Assembly (NCBI RefSeq): GCF_013782625.1
Contig: NZ_CP056199.1
Location: forward strand, 4,482,588-4,546,587
Source: Enterobacter sp. RHBSTW-00994
GTDB taxonomy: Bacteria > Pseudomonadota > Gammaproteobacteria > Enterobacterales > Enterobacteriaceae
DNA length: 64,000 bases
Direction of reading: 5' to 3'
Shown: piece after piece, positions 48,003-57,180 of the stretch
Position numbering within the stretch: position 1 is the stretch's first letter
How the letters are laid out: every line of letters starts with the position of its first letter
The notes under the pieces: generated by a model
Database searches by the model: none
What the model was told of the DNA's origin: nothing
What the model saw: only the letters and a program-made list of their open reading frames with translations
Translations under genes and position numbers: made by a program

Positions 48003-49684
48003 CTTTCCGCCCCTGCGTGATGATCCCCTGCTACAACCACGGCGCGATGATGGCGAGCGTTCTGGCACGCCTGCAGCCGTTCAACCTGCACTGCCTGGTG
48101 GTCGATGACGGCAGCGAGGAGAGCACACGCCTGGAGCTTGAACGTCTGGCACAAGAACAGCCGCAAATGACCCTGATTCGCCTGCCGCAAAATAGCGGTA
48201 AAGGCGTGGCGGTGATTCGGGGCCTGGAAGCGTGTGCTCGCGCAGGTTATACCCATGCGGTGCAGGTGGATGCCGACGGCCAGCACGCCATTGAAGATAT
48301 TCCGCAGTTGCTGGCACTGGCTGAACGCCACCCAGAATCGCTGATCTCCGGCCAGCCTGTTTATGACGCGTCTATCCCCCGTTCACGTTTGTATGGACGC
48401 TGGATCACCCACGTCTGGGTGTGGATAGAAACGCTGTCGTTGCAGTTGAAGGACAGCATGTGCGGTTTTCGTGTCTACCCCGTCGTGCCCACGCTGCAAC
48501 TGGCGCAACGTGTGCCGCTCGGCAAGCGGATGGATTTTGATACCGAAGTGATGGTGCGTCTCTACTGGCAGGGCAATACCAGCTATTTTCTGCCAACCCG
48601 CGTCACCTATCCACTCGACGGCTTGTCGCATTTTGATGCCCTGAAGGACAACGTGCGTATCTCATTGATGCATACCCGCCTGTTCTTCGGCATGTTGCCG
48701 CGCATTCCGTCGCTGCTTTTGCGCCGTCGCAGCCAACACTGGGCAAAACAGCAGGAAGTGAACGGTTTGTGGGGCATGCGCCTGATGCTGCGCGTCTGGC
48801 AACACCTTGGACGTAACGCCTTTACCCTGCTGTTATGGCCGGTGATTGCGGTGTACTGGCTCACCGCTCGTCCGGCGCGACAAGCATCCCAGCAGTGGAT
48901 CCGCCGCGTAAAACAGAGGCTGGCACAACAGCACATGCCTGTGCCACCGCGCCTGAACAGCTTTTTCCACTTCATGCGTTTCGGCAATGCCATGCTGGAT
49001 AAAGTCGCTAGCTGGCGCGGCGAGCTGAAAATGAACCGGGATGTGGTATTCGCCCCCGGCGCACAGGAGGCTCTCGACATCGACGCGCCACAGGGAAAAC
49101 TGCTGCTGGCATCTCATCTCGGTGATGTCGAGGCCTGCCGGGCGCTGGCGCAGCTTGATGGCAGTAAAACCATTAATGCCTTGGTATTCAGCGAAAACGC
49201 CCAGCGTTTTAAACAAATCATGGAAGAGATGGCCCCACAGGCCGGGCTTCATCTGATGCCTGTCACCGATATCGGGCCAGAAACGGCCATCGCCATTAAA
49301 GAAAAACTCGAACGGGGAGAGTGGATCGCCATCGTCGGTGATCGTATCGCCGTCAACCCACAACGCGGTGGCGACTGGCGCGTAGTGTGGAGTACGTTTA
49401 TGGGCCAGCCCGCCCCTTTCCCGCAGGGGCCGTTTATTCTGGCCGCTATTCTGCGCTGCCCGGTGCTGTTGATTTACGCCCTGCGTCAGCAGGACAAGTT
49501 GCACATTCACTGCGAACGTTTTGCCGACCCGCTGATACTGCCGCGCGGCGAGCGTCAGCAAGCACTACAGCACACCGTCGAGCGCTACGCGCAACGGCTT
49601 GAACATTACGCCCTGATGTCGCCGCTCGACTGGTTTAATTTTTTCGATTTCTGGCGTCTGCCGGATGCCAAAAACAAGGAGTAA
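47993..49684 (+). CDS. apeJ: Bifunctional glycosyltransferase/acyltransferase ApeJ
   Basis: 563-residue two-domain protein. The N-terminal GT2 domain (residues 1-240) has CYNHGAMMASVL, VVDDGSEES and the metal-binding VQVDADGQHAIEDI. The C-terminal region (about 290-563) is an LPLAT/HtrB-type acyltransferase (LLLASHLGDVEACRALAQ; IAIVGDRIAVNPQRGGDW). It could glycosylate and acylate the aryl polyene lipid for anchoring in the outer membrane. It overlaps apeI by 10 bases. Confidence 0.88.
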   Translation: MSLTFRPCVMIPCYNHGAMMASVLARLQPFNLHCLVVDDGSEESTRLELERLAQEQPQMTLIRLPQNSGKGVAVIRGLEACARAGYTHAVQVDADGQHAIEDIPQLLALAERHPESLISGQPVYDASIPRSRLYGRWITHVWVWIETLSLQLKDSMCGFRVYPVVPTLQLAQRVPLGKRMDFDTEVMVRLYWQGNTSYFLPTRVTYPLDGLSHFDALKDNVRISLMHTRLFFGMLPRIPSLLLRRRSQHWAKQQEVNGLWGMRLMLRVWQHLGRNAFTLLLWPVIAVYWLTARPARQASQQWIRRVKQRLAQQHMPVPPRLNSFFHFMRFGNAMLDKVASWRGELKMNRDVVFAPGAQEALDIDAPQGKLLLASHLGDVEACRALAQLDGSKTINALVFSENAQRFKQIMEEMAPQAGLHLMPVTDIGPETAIAIKEKLERGEWIAIVGDRIAVNPQRGGDWRVVWSTFMGQPAPFPQGPFILAAILRCPVLLIYALRQQDKLHIHCERFADPLILPRGERQQALQHTVERYAQRLEHYALMSPLDWFNFFDFWRLPDAKNKE

Positions 49685-49687
49685 AGG

Positions 49688-50110
49688 GTGCTGACCGATC
49701 CCCGTTTTACGACGGAAGTAGAGCTGACCGTACCGTTTCACGACGTCGATATGATGGGCGTGGTCTGGCATGGTAACTATTTCCGCTATTTTGAGATTGC
49801 CCGCGAGGCACTGCTTAATCAGTTTGATTATGGCTATCGCCAGATGAAAGCCTCTGGCTATGTCTGGCCTGTGGTGGATACGCGAGTGAAATACCGCGAT
49901 GCCGTCACCTTCGAGCAACGTATCCGTGTGCGAGCCCATATTGAAGAGTTCGAAAACCGTCTGCGCATCGCGTACCAGATTTTCGATGCAAAAACCGGAA
50001 AACGCACCACGACGGGTTACACCATTCAGGTTGCTGTTGAGGAGACAAGCCGTGAGATGTGTTTCGTCAGCCCGGCGATCCTCTTTGAACGTATGGGAGT
50101 GACGCCATGA
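49688..50110 (+). CDS. apeK: Thioesterase ApeK (4HBT family)
   Basis: Hotdog acyl-CoA/ACP thioesterase, 140 residues from the GTG at 49688, 3 bases after apeJ, with GGAG upstream. The 4-hydroxybenzoyl-CoA-thioesterase pattern VPFHDVDMMGVVWHGNYFRYFE carries the catalytic Asp. It may release or edit chains on the carrier protein. It overlaps apeL by 4 nt. Confidence 0.9.
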   Translation: MLTDPRFTTEVELTVPFHDVDMMGVVWHGNYFRYFEIAREALLNQFDYGYRQMKASGYVWPVVDTRVKYRDAVTFEQRIRVRAHIEEFENRLRIAYQIFDAKTGKRTTTGYTIQVAVEETSREMCFVSPAILFERMGVTP

Positions 50111-50712
50111 AGTGGCTACCGTTACTGGCCCTGCTGGTCAGCCCGTTCGTCAGCGCGGTCACGCTTGATGAGCTTCAGCAACGCTTTACCGGGCAGCCTG
50201 TCGTGCGGGCGCATTTCGAGCAGGTGCGCACTATCAAAGACATGCCGCAGCCGTTGCGCTCCCAGGGCGAGATGCTGATTGCCCGCGACAATGGGCTTCT
50301 GTGGGATCAAAAAGCCCCTTTCCCGATGACATTGTTGCTGGACGACAAACGGATGGTGCAAGCGATCAACGGTCAACCCCCCCAGACCATCACCGCCGAC
50401 AACAACCCGCAGATGTTCCAGTTCAACCATCTGCTGCGTGCCCTGTTCCAGGCGGATCGCCGCGTGCTGGAAGAGAATTTCCGCATTGATTTTAAAGATC
50501 TCGGTGCGGGTCGCTGGTCACTGGTATTAACACCAACCACGACGCCACTGGACAAGATTTTTGCCAACATGGAGCTGGGGGGGGCAACCTACCTGGAATC
50601 CATCCGCCTGAACGATAAACAGGGCGATCGCACCGATATTGCCCTTTCACGCCACCAACTGACGCCCGCCAGCCTGACCCATGACGAACGCCAACGCTTT
50701 GCCGCACCGTAA
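50107..50712 (+). CDS. apeL: LolA-like periplasmic carrier ApeL
   Basis: Secreted protein of 201 residues, with the signal peptide MKWLPLLALLVSPFVSA and a LolA/outer-membrane-lipoprotein-carrier-like domain (LRSQGEMLIARDNGLLWDQKAPFP form). By analogy it would shuttle the hydrophobic polyene lipid through the periplasm. Its stop lies 32 bases inside apeM. Confidence 0.88.
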   Translation: MKWLPLLALLVSPFVSAVTLDELQQRFTGQPVVRAHFEQVRTIKDMPQPLRSQGEMLIARDNGLLWDQKAPFPMTLLLDDKRMVQAINGQPPQTITADNNPQMFQFNHLLRALFQADRRVLEENFRIDFKDLGAGRWSLVLTPTTTPLDKIFANMELGGATYLESIRLNDKQGDRTDIALSRHQLTPASLTHDERQRFAAP

Positions 50713-53002
50713 CACGCTGCGCCCGGCACTGCTGTGGGCCGCGGTATGTCTGGTTCTGCTGGGCGTGCTGCTGTCCCTGCTGCCTGGCGCCCGGCTCAAC
50801 AGTAGCGTGTTGGCCATGCTGCCGAAACAGACGCTGGGGGCGATCCCTCCGGCGCTCAACGACGGCTTTATGCAGCGTCTCGATAAACAGCTGGTCTGGC
50901 TGGTTAGCCCAGGGAAAGAGCCCAACCCACAGGTCGCACAGCAGTGGCTGACGTTGCTGCAAGGCACACCATCCCTGAGTACGGTAAAAGGCCCGATGGA
51001 CGCCGCCGGGCAAAAAGCCTGGGGCGAATTTTTCTGGCAACACCGCAATGGACTGATCGACAGCGCAACGCGCGCACGCTTACAGAATGGTGGCGACGCG
51101 CAGGCACAGTGGATTTTGTCCCAGCTCTACTCCGCGTTCTCCGGCGTGAGCGGCAAAGAGCTGCAAAACGATCCGTTGATGCTGATGCGCGGCTCACAGC
51201 TTTCACTGGCGCAAAACAGCCAGAAACTGAGGCTGATGGACGGCTGGCTGGTCACTAAAGATGACGCCGGAAATTACTGGTATCTGCTGCACGGCGAGCT
51301 GGCAGGGTCGTCGTTTGATATGCAGCAAACGCACCAGCTGGTGACAACGCTGCATGACCTGGAAAGCACGCTCAAATCCCGTTACCCGCAGGCACAGCTG
51401 TTATCACGCGGAACGGTCTTTTACAGCGATTACGCCAGCCAGCAGGCAAAACGCGATATTTCCACGCTCGGTGTCGCGACCATCATCGGGGTGATCCTGC
51501 TGATTGTGGCGGTATTCCGCTCTCTGCGCCCTTTAGCCTTGTGCCTGATATCTATCGCCATTGGTGCGCTGGCCGGTACAGTCGTCACCCTGCTGCTGTT
51601 TGGTGAACTGCATCTGATGACCCTGGTGATGAGTATGAGCATCATCGGCATCTCGGCAGATTACACACTCTACTACCTGACTGAGCGCATGGTACACGGC
51701 AGTCAGGATTCGCCGTGGCAAAGCCTGGCCAAGGTTCGCAATGCCCTGCTGCTGGCACTACTCACCACGGTTGCCGCGTATTTGATTATGATGCTTGCGC
51801 CCTTCCCTGGCATCCGCCAGATGGCGGTCTTTGCTGCCGTGGGGCTGAGCGCCTCGTGCCTGACGGTCATTTTCTGGCATCCGTGGCTGTGCCGTGGCCT
51901 GCCGGTTCGTCCGGTTCCGGCTATGGTTCTGATGCTTCGTTGGCTGGCCGCGTGGCGGCGCAATAAGAAACTGTCGGTCGGCCTGCCGGTCGCACTGGCG
52001 TTGGTTTCCGTCGTCGGCATAGCGTCTCTGCGCGTGGATGACGATATCGCCCAGCTTCAGGCGCTACCGCAGGACATCCTGGCGCAGGAAAAAATCATTA
52101 CCGCCCTGACCGGACAAAGCGTCGATCAGAAATGGTTCGTGGTTTACGGTGCATCCGCTCAGCAGGCGCTCGAGCGGCTTGAAGCGTTTACCCCGGCATT
52201 GGAGCAGGCGAAAAAAACCGGGGAGCTAACGGCATACCGCACGGTCCCACTGAACTCGCTGACACGGCAAGAAAGCGATCTGGGTTTACTGCGTCAGGCC
52301 GCCCCTGCCGTTGCCCACGTCCTGCAAAACGCCGGATTGAGCAGCGTCTCACCTGACCTGCGACCGATGCCCGTCAACGTGGATGACTGGCTTGCCAGCC
52401 CGGCAAGCGAAGGCTGGCGTCTGCTGTGGCTGACGCTGCCTGACGGGCAAAGCGGCGTGCTGGTTCCGGTCGATGGTGCAAAACACAGTGCGCCCCTCAA
52501 CGCCCTGGCAGCCGCACATCCCGGTGTGGTATGGGTCGATCGTAAAAGCAGCTTCGACAGCCTGTTTGCACTCTACCGTGCGGTGCTGACCGGATTACTG
52601 CTGGTTGCCCTGGCGGTCATTGCCTGCGGTGCGATGTTGCGCCTTGGCTGGCGTAAAGGCTTGATAAGCCTGGTTCCTTCCGTCTTGTCATTGGGCTGCG
52701 GCCTGGCGGCGCTGGCGGCCACGGGCCATCCGGTTAACCTGTTCTCATTGCTGGCACTGGTCCTGGTGCTGGGTATCGGTATCAATTACACGCTGTTTTT
52801 CAGCAACCCGCGCGGCACGCCGTTAACGTCGATGCTCGCCATCACGTTGGCTATGATGACCACGCTTTTGACCCTCGGGATGCTGGTGTTTAGCGCGACG
52901 CAGGCGATCGGCAGCTTTGGCATTGTGTTGGTCAGCGGCATCTTTACCGCTTTCCTGCTGGCCCCACTCGCCATGCCCGCCAAAAGAGAGAGAAAACGAT
53001 GA
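50681..53002 (+). CDS. apeM: MMPL/RND-type exporter ApeM
   Basis: Large inner-membrane exporter, 773 residues, with two repeats of a membrane-anchored periplasmic loop plus a five- or six-span bundle, as in MMPL and HpnN lipid exporters. The first span follows directly after the short start MTNANALPHRNTLRPALLW. Conserved VMSMSIIGISADYTLYYLTE in bundle 1 and LVLVLGIGINYTLFFSNPRG in bundle 2 place the proton-relay Asp/Asn sites. It would hand product to ApeL/ApeN. It overlaps apeL by 32 and apeN by 4 bases. Confidence 0.9.
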   Translation: MTNANALPHRNTLRPALLWAAVCLVLLGVLLSLLPGARLNSSVLAMLPKQTLGAIPPALNDGFMQRLDKQLVWLVSPGKEPNPQVAQQWLTLLQGTPSLSTVKGPMDAAGQKAWGEFFWQHRNGLIDSATRARLQNGGDAQAQWILSQLYSAFSGVSGKELQNDPLMLMRGSQLSLAQNSQKLRLMDGWLVTKDDAGNYWYLLHGELAGSSFDMQQTHQLVTTLHDLESTLKSRYPQAQLLSRGTVFYSDYASQQAKRDISTLGVATIIGVILLIVAVFRSLRPLALCLISIAIGALAGTVVTLLLFGELHLMTLVMSMSIIGISADYTLYYLTERMVHGSQDSPWQSLAKVRNALLLALLTTVAAYLIMMLAPFPGIRQMAVFAAVGLSASCLTVIFWHPWLCRGLPVRPVPAMVLMLRWLAAWRRNKKLSVGLPVALALVSVVGIASLRVDDDIAQLQALPQDILAQEKIITALTGQSVDQKWFVVYGASAQQALERLEAFTPALEQAKKTGELTAYRTVPLNSLTRQESDLGLLRQAAPAVAHVLQNAGLSSVSPDLRPMPVNVDDWLASPASEGWRLLWLTLPDGQSGVLVPVDGAKHSAPLNALAAAHPGVVWVDRKSSFDSLFALYRAVLTGLLLVALAVIACGAMLRLGWRKGLISLVPSVLSLGCGLAALAATGHPVNLFSLLALVLVLGIGINYTLFFSNPRGTPLTSMLAITLAMMTTLLTLGMLVFSATQAIGSFGIVLVSGIFTAFLLAPLAMPAKRERKR

Positions 53003-53583
53003 CGACCCCTTTTTTCCGCGCTGCGGCGCTGGTTGCGACTCTGCTGCTGGCGGGATGTAGCCACTCAACAAACACAACAGAGGGTAATCGTCCTCAGGCC
53101 TGGTTACAGCCTGGCACGAAAGTGACGCTGCCCGCACCGGGCATTACTCCTGCGGTGAGTTCACAGCAGTTGCTGACCGGCAGCTTCAACGGGCAAACCC
53201 AGTCACTGCTGGTGATGCTCAATGCCGATGCACACAAAGTGACGCTCGCCGGACTCTCTTCGGTGGGTATTCGCCTGTTCCTCGCCACCTATGATGAGAC
53301 CGGCATTCACACCGAGCAGTCCATCATCGTGCCGCAACTGCCGCCAGCCAGTCAGGTCCTGGCAGACGTAATGCTTAGCCACTGGCCGCTGAGCGCCTGG
53401 CAGCCGCAATTGCCGAAGGGCTGGACACTCCGGGACATCGGTGACAAACGCGAATTGCGCAATGCCAGCGGCAAACTGGTGACGGAGATCGTCTACCTGC
53501 AACGTAAAGGCAAGCGCGAGCCGATCAGCATCGAGCAGCACGTCTTTAAATACCACATCACCATTCAATATCTGGGTGACTGA
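52999..53583 (+). CDS. apeN: DUF3261 lipoprotein ApeN
   Basis: Lipoprotein of 194 residues with the lipobox LLAGC (lipid on Cys21), followed by Ser, suggesting the outer membrane. DUF3261 region includes LVMLNADAHKVTLAGLSSVG. It probably works with ApeL as a LolB-like acceptor for the polyene lipid, which is an inference from its place beside the LolA-like protein and exporter. Confidence 0.88.
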   Translation: MTTPFFRAAALVATLLLAGCSHSTNTTEGNRPQAWLQPGTKVTLPAPGITPAVSSQQLLTGSFNGQTQSLLVMLNADAHKVTLAGLSSVGIRLFLATYDETGIHTEQSIIVPQLPPASQVLADVMLSHWPLSAWQPQLPKGWTLRDIGDKRELRNASGKLVTEIVYLQRKGKREPISIEQHVFKYHITIQYLGD

Positions 53584-53584
53584 G

Positions 53585-54754
53585 ATGATCTACATTTCTG
53601 CTGTTGGCATGGTCAACGCGCTGGGGAATTCGGCGGATGAGATTGCCACGAATCTGACGCAAGGCGTTTCACCTGGAATGCGCAGCCGAGCAGGCTGGTT
53701 GCAGGGACATTCTGATGCCATATTCGGTGGCGTTGAGGGTGAACTCCCGGCTATTCCGGATAGCATGGCCGCTCATCGCACCCGCAACAATCAGCTGTTA
53801 CTGGCTGCACTGGCGCAAATCCAGCCCGCCGTGGATGAGGCGATTGCCCGCGTAGGCCGCGATCGCATCGCGGTTGTGTTGGGTACAAGCACCTCAGGGC
53901 TGGACGAAGGCGACCGGCACGTGAGCCTGGTCTCGAACGGGCAGGAGAGCCCTCACTGGCATTATCCGCAGCAGGAACTGGGCGATCCTTCACGTTTTCT
54001 GGCGAACTGGCTTACCCTGGAAGGCCCGGCCTATACCCTTTCAACCGCCTGTTCATCAAGCGCACGGGCCATGATCAGCGGTCGTCGACTGATTGAAGCA
54101 GGGCTTGTGGATATCGCTATCGTGGGCGGAGCCGATACTCTGAGCCGAATGCCGGTTAATGGGTTTAACAGCCTCGAATCCCTCTCCGTTACCTTGTGTG
54201 AGCCGTTCGGTCGTGACCGACGCGGCATTACCATTGGCGAAGGGGCGGCTCTGATGATTCTGACCCGTGAGCCGCAGCCTGTTGCCCTGCTGGGGACGGG
54301 CGAATCGAGTGACGCTTACCATATTTCAGCGCCACATCCCCAGGGGGAAGGTGCTATTCGCGCCATCACTCAGGCACTGCGTGAGGCCGGCCTGCAAGCC
54401 CATGACGTTGGCTATATCAACCTGCATGGAACCGCGACACCACTCAACGATCACATTGAGTCGCAGGTGGTGCATACCCTCTTCGGAGCGGATGTGCCGT
54501 GCAGCTCAACCAAACACCTGACCGGCCATACGCTTGGTGCAGCAGGCATAACGGAAGCGGCCCTGAGCTGGTTGATCCTGACGCGTGAACTGCCGTTGCC
54601 GCCACAGGATTTCAGCCGCTATGATCCAGACCCGGCACTGCCGCCGTGCGGCGTGCTTCATCAACCAACGGCACTGCAAAAGGCCGTGATTTTGTCTAAT
54701 TCGTTCGCATTTGGCGGCAATAATGCCAGCATCCTGCTGGGGAGAGTGTCATGA
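53585..54754 (+). CDS. apeO: Beta-ketoacyl-ACP synthase ApeO
   Basis: Ketosynthase that extends the polyene chain. The ATG at 53585 (MIYISAVGMVNALGNSADE) gives 389 residues; the GTG at 53576 lies inside apeN. The full Cys-His-His triad is present: Cys156 in TLSTACSSSA, His281 in NLHGTATPLND and His315 in KHLTGHTLGAA. The expected partner is ApeC. It overlaps apeP by 4 nt. Confidence 0.93.
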   Translation: MIYISAVGMVNALGNSADEIATNLTQGVSPGMRSRAGWLQGHSDAIFGGVEGELPAIPDSMAAHRTRNNQLLLAALAQIQPAVDEAIARVGRDRIAVVLGTSTSGLDEGDRHVSLVSNGQESPHWHYPQQELGDPSRFLANWLTLEGPAYTLSTACSSSARAMISGRRLIEAGLVDIAIVGGADTLSRMPVNGFNSLESLSVTLCEPFGRDRRGITIGEGAALMILTREPQPVALLGTGESSDAYHISAPHPQGEGAIRAITQALREAGLQAHDVGYINLHGTATPLNDHIESQVVHTLFGADVPCSSTKHLTGHTLGAAGITEAALSWLILTRELPLPPQDFSRYDPDPALPPCGVLHQPTALQKAVILSNSFAFGGNNASILLGRVS

Positions 54755-55224
54755 GTTATCTGCCCCCCGTCGACTATCTGCCCCACGACGCCCCCATGCT
54801 GCTGCTGGGATCCGTCGAGAAAGTCACAGACGAAAGCGCGGTCTGCTGCGTCAGCGTTAACAACACTGGCGTCCTCGCGCCCTTCCTCACGGCCAATGGC
54901 GACCTGCCTGGCTGGTATGCGCTTGAGCTTATGGCGCAGACCGTGGGGGTATGGTCCGGCTGGCATCGTCAGCAACAGGGACAAAGCCAAAGCGCGCTGG
55001 GTATGGTGCTCGGCGCGCGCGAACTGATCTGTGCTACAGGTCGGTTTCCCGCAGATTCGACGCTGACGATCACCGTCAAACTGCTGATGCAGGATGCACG
55101 GTTTGGCAGCTTCGAATGTGCCATTACATCGGGTGAGGAGACGCTGGCAACGGGCCGCGTAAATACTTTCCAGCCCACCCAGGAAGAACTCGCTACGTTA
55201 TTTAATCAGGGATCTATCGCATGA
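54751..55224 (+). CDS. apeP: Hotdog-fold dehydratase ApeP
   Basis: 3-hydroxyacyl-ACP dehydratase-like protein of 157 residues. The N-terminal motif LPHDAPMLLLGSVEKV (His12) resembles the HRxPFLxxD segment of FabZ; the hotdog helix is LPGWYALELMAQTVGVWSG. It has been reported to act as a pair with ApeI. Start and stop overlap its neighbours by 4 nt each. Confidence 0.9.
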   Translation: MSYLPPVDYLPHDAPMLLLGSVEKVTDESAVCCVSVNNTGVLAPFLTANGDLPGWYALELMAQTVGVWSGWHRQQQGQSQSALGMVLGARELICATGRFPADSTLTITVKLLMQDARFGSFECAITSGEETLATGRVNTFQPTQEELATLFNQGSIA

Positions 55225-55952
55225 GTCGTTCCGTTCTGGTCACCGGAGCCAGTAAAGGCATTGGACGTGCCATCGCCCAACAGCTTGCGGCTGATGGGTT
55301 CATTGTCGGCGTGCACTATCACCGCGATGCCACAGGCGCACAGAACACACTGGATGCCATACAGCAGGCGGGAGGCAGTGGTCGTTTGCTCACCTTTGAC
55401 GTGGGTAACCGCGAACAGTGCCGTGAGATACTGGAACAGGATATGGACACTCACGGCGCGTGGTATGGTGTCGTCAGCAATGCCGGGATCACCCGCGACG
55501 GTGCATTTCCGGCACTCAGTGAAGATGACTGGGACAGCGTTATCCATACCAACCTCGACAGTTTTTACAACGTCATCCACCCCTGCATTATGCCCATGAT
55601 CGGCATGCGCAAGGGGGGACGTATTATTACCTTATCGTCGGTTTCTGGCGTGATGGGCAACCGTGGTCAGGTGAACTATAGCGCAGCAAAAGCAGGGATT
55701 ATCGGTGCGACAAAGGCGCTGGCGATTGAGCTGGCGAAGCGCAAAATCACCGTCAACTGCATTGCGCCTGGGCTGATTGATACCGGCATGATCGAGATGG
55801 AAGAAGCCGCACTGAAAGAGGCGATGTCCATCATCCCAATGAAACGTATGGGCCAGGCCGACGAAGTGGCTGGTCTTGCCAGCTATCTGATGTCTGATAT
55901 CGCGGGCTATGTTACCCGCCAGGTCATTTCCATTAATGGAGGAATGTTATGA
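55221..55952 (+). CDS. apeQ: 3-oxoacyl-ACP reductase ApeQ (FabG-like)
   Basis: Short-chain dehydrogenase of 243 residues that reduces the beta-keto group with NADPH. The cofactor motif TGASKGIGR is at residues 8-16, then NAGITRDG. The active site is Ser140, Tyr153 and Lys157 (VNYSAAKAGI). The closest housekeeping relative is FabG. ATGA overlaps on both sides. Confidence 0.93.
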   Translation: MSRSVLVTGASKGIGRAIAQQLAADGFIVGVHYHRDATGAQNTLDAIQQAGGSGRLLTFDVGNREQCREILEQDMDTHGAWYGVVSNAGITRDGAFPALSEDDWDSVIHTNLDSFYNVIHPCIMPMIGMRKGGRIITLSSVSGVMGNRGQVNYSAAKAGIIGATKALAIELAKRKITVNCIAPGLIDTGMIEMEEAALKEAMSIIPMKRMGQADEVAGLASYLMSDIAGYVTRQVISINGGML

Positions 55953-57178
55953 CGCGTCGTGTGGTCATTACCGGAATGGGCGGCGTCACCGCCTTTGGAG
56001 AAGACTGGCAATCCGTTTCCGCGCGGCTGCTCGCCTACGAAAACGCCGTACGTAAAATGCCGGAATGGCAGGTGTACGATGGTCTTCATACGCTGCTCGG
56101 CGCGCCGATCGATGATTTTACCCTGCCGGAGCACTACACCCGCAAACGCATCCGCGCCATGGGCCGCGTCTCACTGATGTCGACCCGAGCCACCGAGCGC
56201 GCACTGGAACAAGCCGGATTGATTGGCGACCCGGTGCTGACCAACGGGCAAACCGGGATTGCTTACGGTTCGTCAACAGGAAGTACCGGCCCGGTTAGCG
56301 AATTCGCCACCATGTTGACCGAAAAGCACACCAATAACATCACAGGCACAACCTACGTGCAGATGATGCCACACACCACCGCGGTGAATACCGGTCTGTT
56401 CTTCGGCCTGCGTGGGCGGGTGATCCCCACCTCCAGCGCCTGTACTTCCGGTAGCCAGGCCATTGGTTATGCGTGGGAAGCCATTCGTCACGGTTATCAG
56501 ACCGTGATGGTGGCCGGCGGCGCGGAAGAGCTTTGCCCGTCAGAAGCCGCCGTATTTGACACCCTGTTCGCCACCAGCCAGCGCAATGATGCGCCGAAAA
56601 CGACCCCGTCACCGTTTGATACTGAGCGTGATGGTCTGGTTATCGGAGAGGGTGCTGGTACGCTGATTCTGGAAGAGTTGGAACATGCGAAAGCCCGCGG
56701 CGCAACGATCTACGGTGAAATTGTGGGCTTTGCCACCAACTGCGATGCCGCGCATATCACGCAACCGCAGCGAGAAACCATGCAGATTTGTATGGAGCAA
56801 TCTCTGGCAATGGCAAGCTTAAGTGCCAGAGACATGGGTTACATCTCCGCACACGGTACAGCCACCGATCGCGGCGATATCGCCGAGAGTCAGGCCACCG
56901 CCGCCATCTATGGTGATAGCGTGCCTATCTCCTCATTGAAAAGCTATTTTGGGCATACGCTGGGGGCGTGTGGCGCACTGGAAGCCTGGATGAGCTTGCA
57001 GATGATGCGGGAAGGATGGTTCGCCCCAACGCTCAATTTACGACAACCTGATGAGCAATGCGGCGCATTAGATTATATTATGGGAGAAGCACGCCAGATT
57101 GATTGCGAGTATCTGCAAAGCAATAACTTCGCCTTCGGTGGCATCAATACCTCCATAATCATCAAACGCTGGGCGTAA
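55949..57178 (+). CDS. apeR: Beta-ketoacyl-ACP synthase ApeR
   Basis: Second complete ketosynthase, 409 residues and FabF-like. Triad Cys165 in PTSSACTSGSQ, His302 in SAHGTATDRGD and His336 in SYFGHTLGACG. It is distinct from ApeO in its Cys-loop sequence, so it may start chains or act at a different length. It is 2 bases before acpT. Confidence 0.93.
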   Translation: MTRRVVITGMGGVTAFGEDWQSVSARLLAYENAVRKMPEWQVYDGLHTLLGAPIDDFTLPEHYTRKRIRAMGRVSLMSTRATERALEQAGLIGDPVLTNGQTGIAYGSSTGSTGPVSEFATMLTEKHTNNITGTTYVQMMPHTTAVNTGLFFGLRGRVIPTSSACTSGSQAIGYAWEAIRHGYQTVMVAGGAEELCPSEAAVFDTLFATSQRNDAPKTTPSPFDTERDGLVIGEGAGTLILEELEHAKARGATIYGEIVGFATNCDAAHITQPQRETMQICMEQSLAMASLSARDMGYISAHGTATDRGDIAESQATAAIYGDSVPISSLKSYFGHTLGACGALEAWMSLQMMREGWFAPTLNLRQPDEQCGALDYIMGEARQIDCEYLQSNNFAFGGINTSIIIKRWA

Positions 57179-57180
57179 CT

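Noticed and set aside
48833-49561. Minus-strand ORF of 242 residues
   Set aside because: Antisense to apeJ, where the domain motifs of the plus-strand protein are clear.
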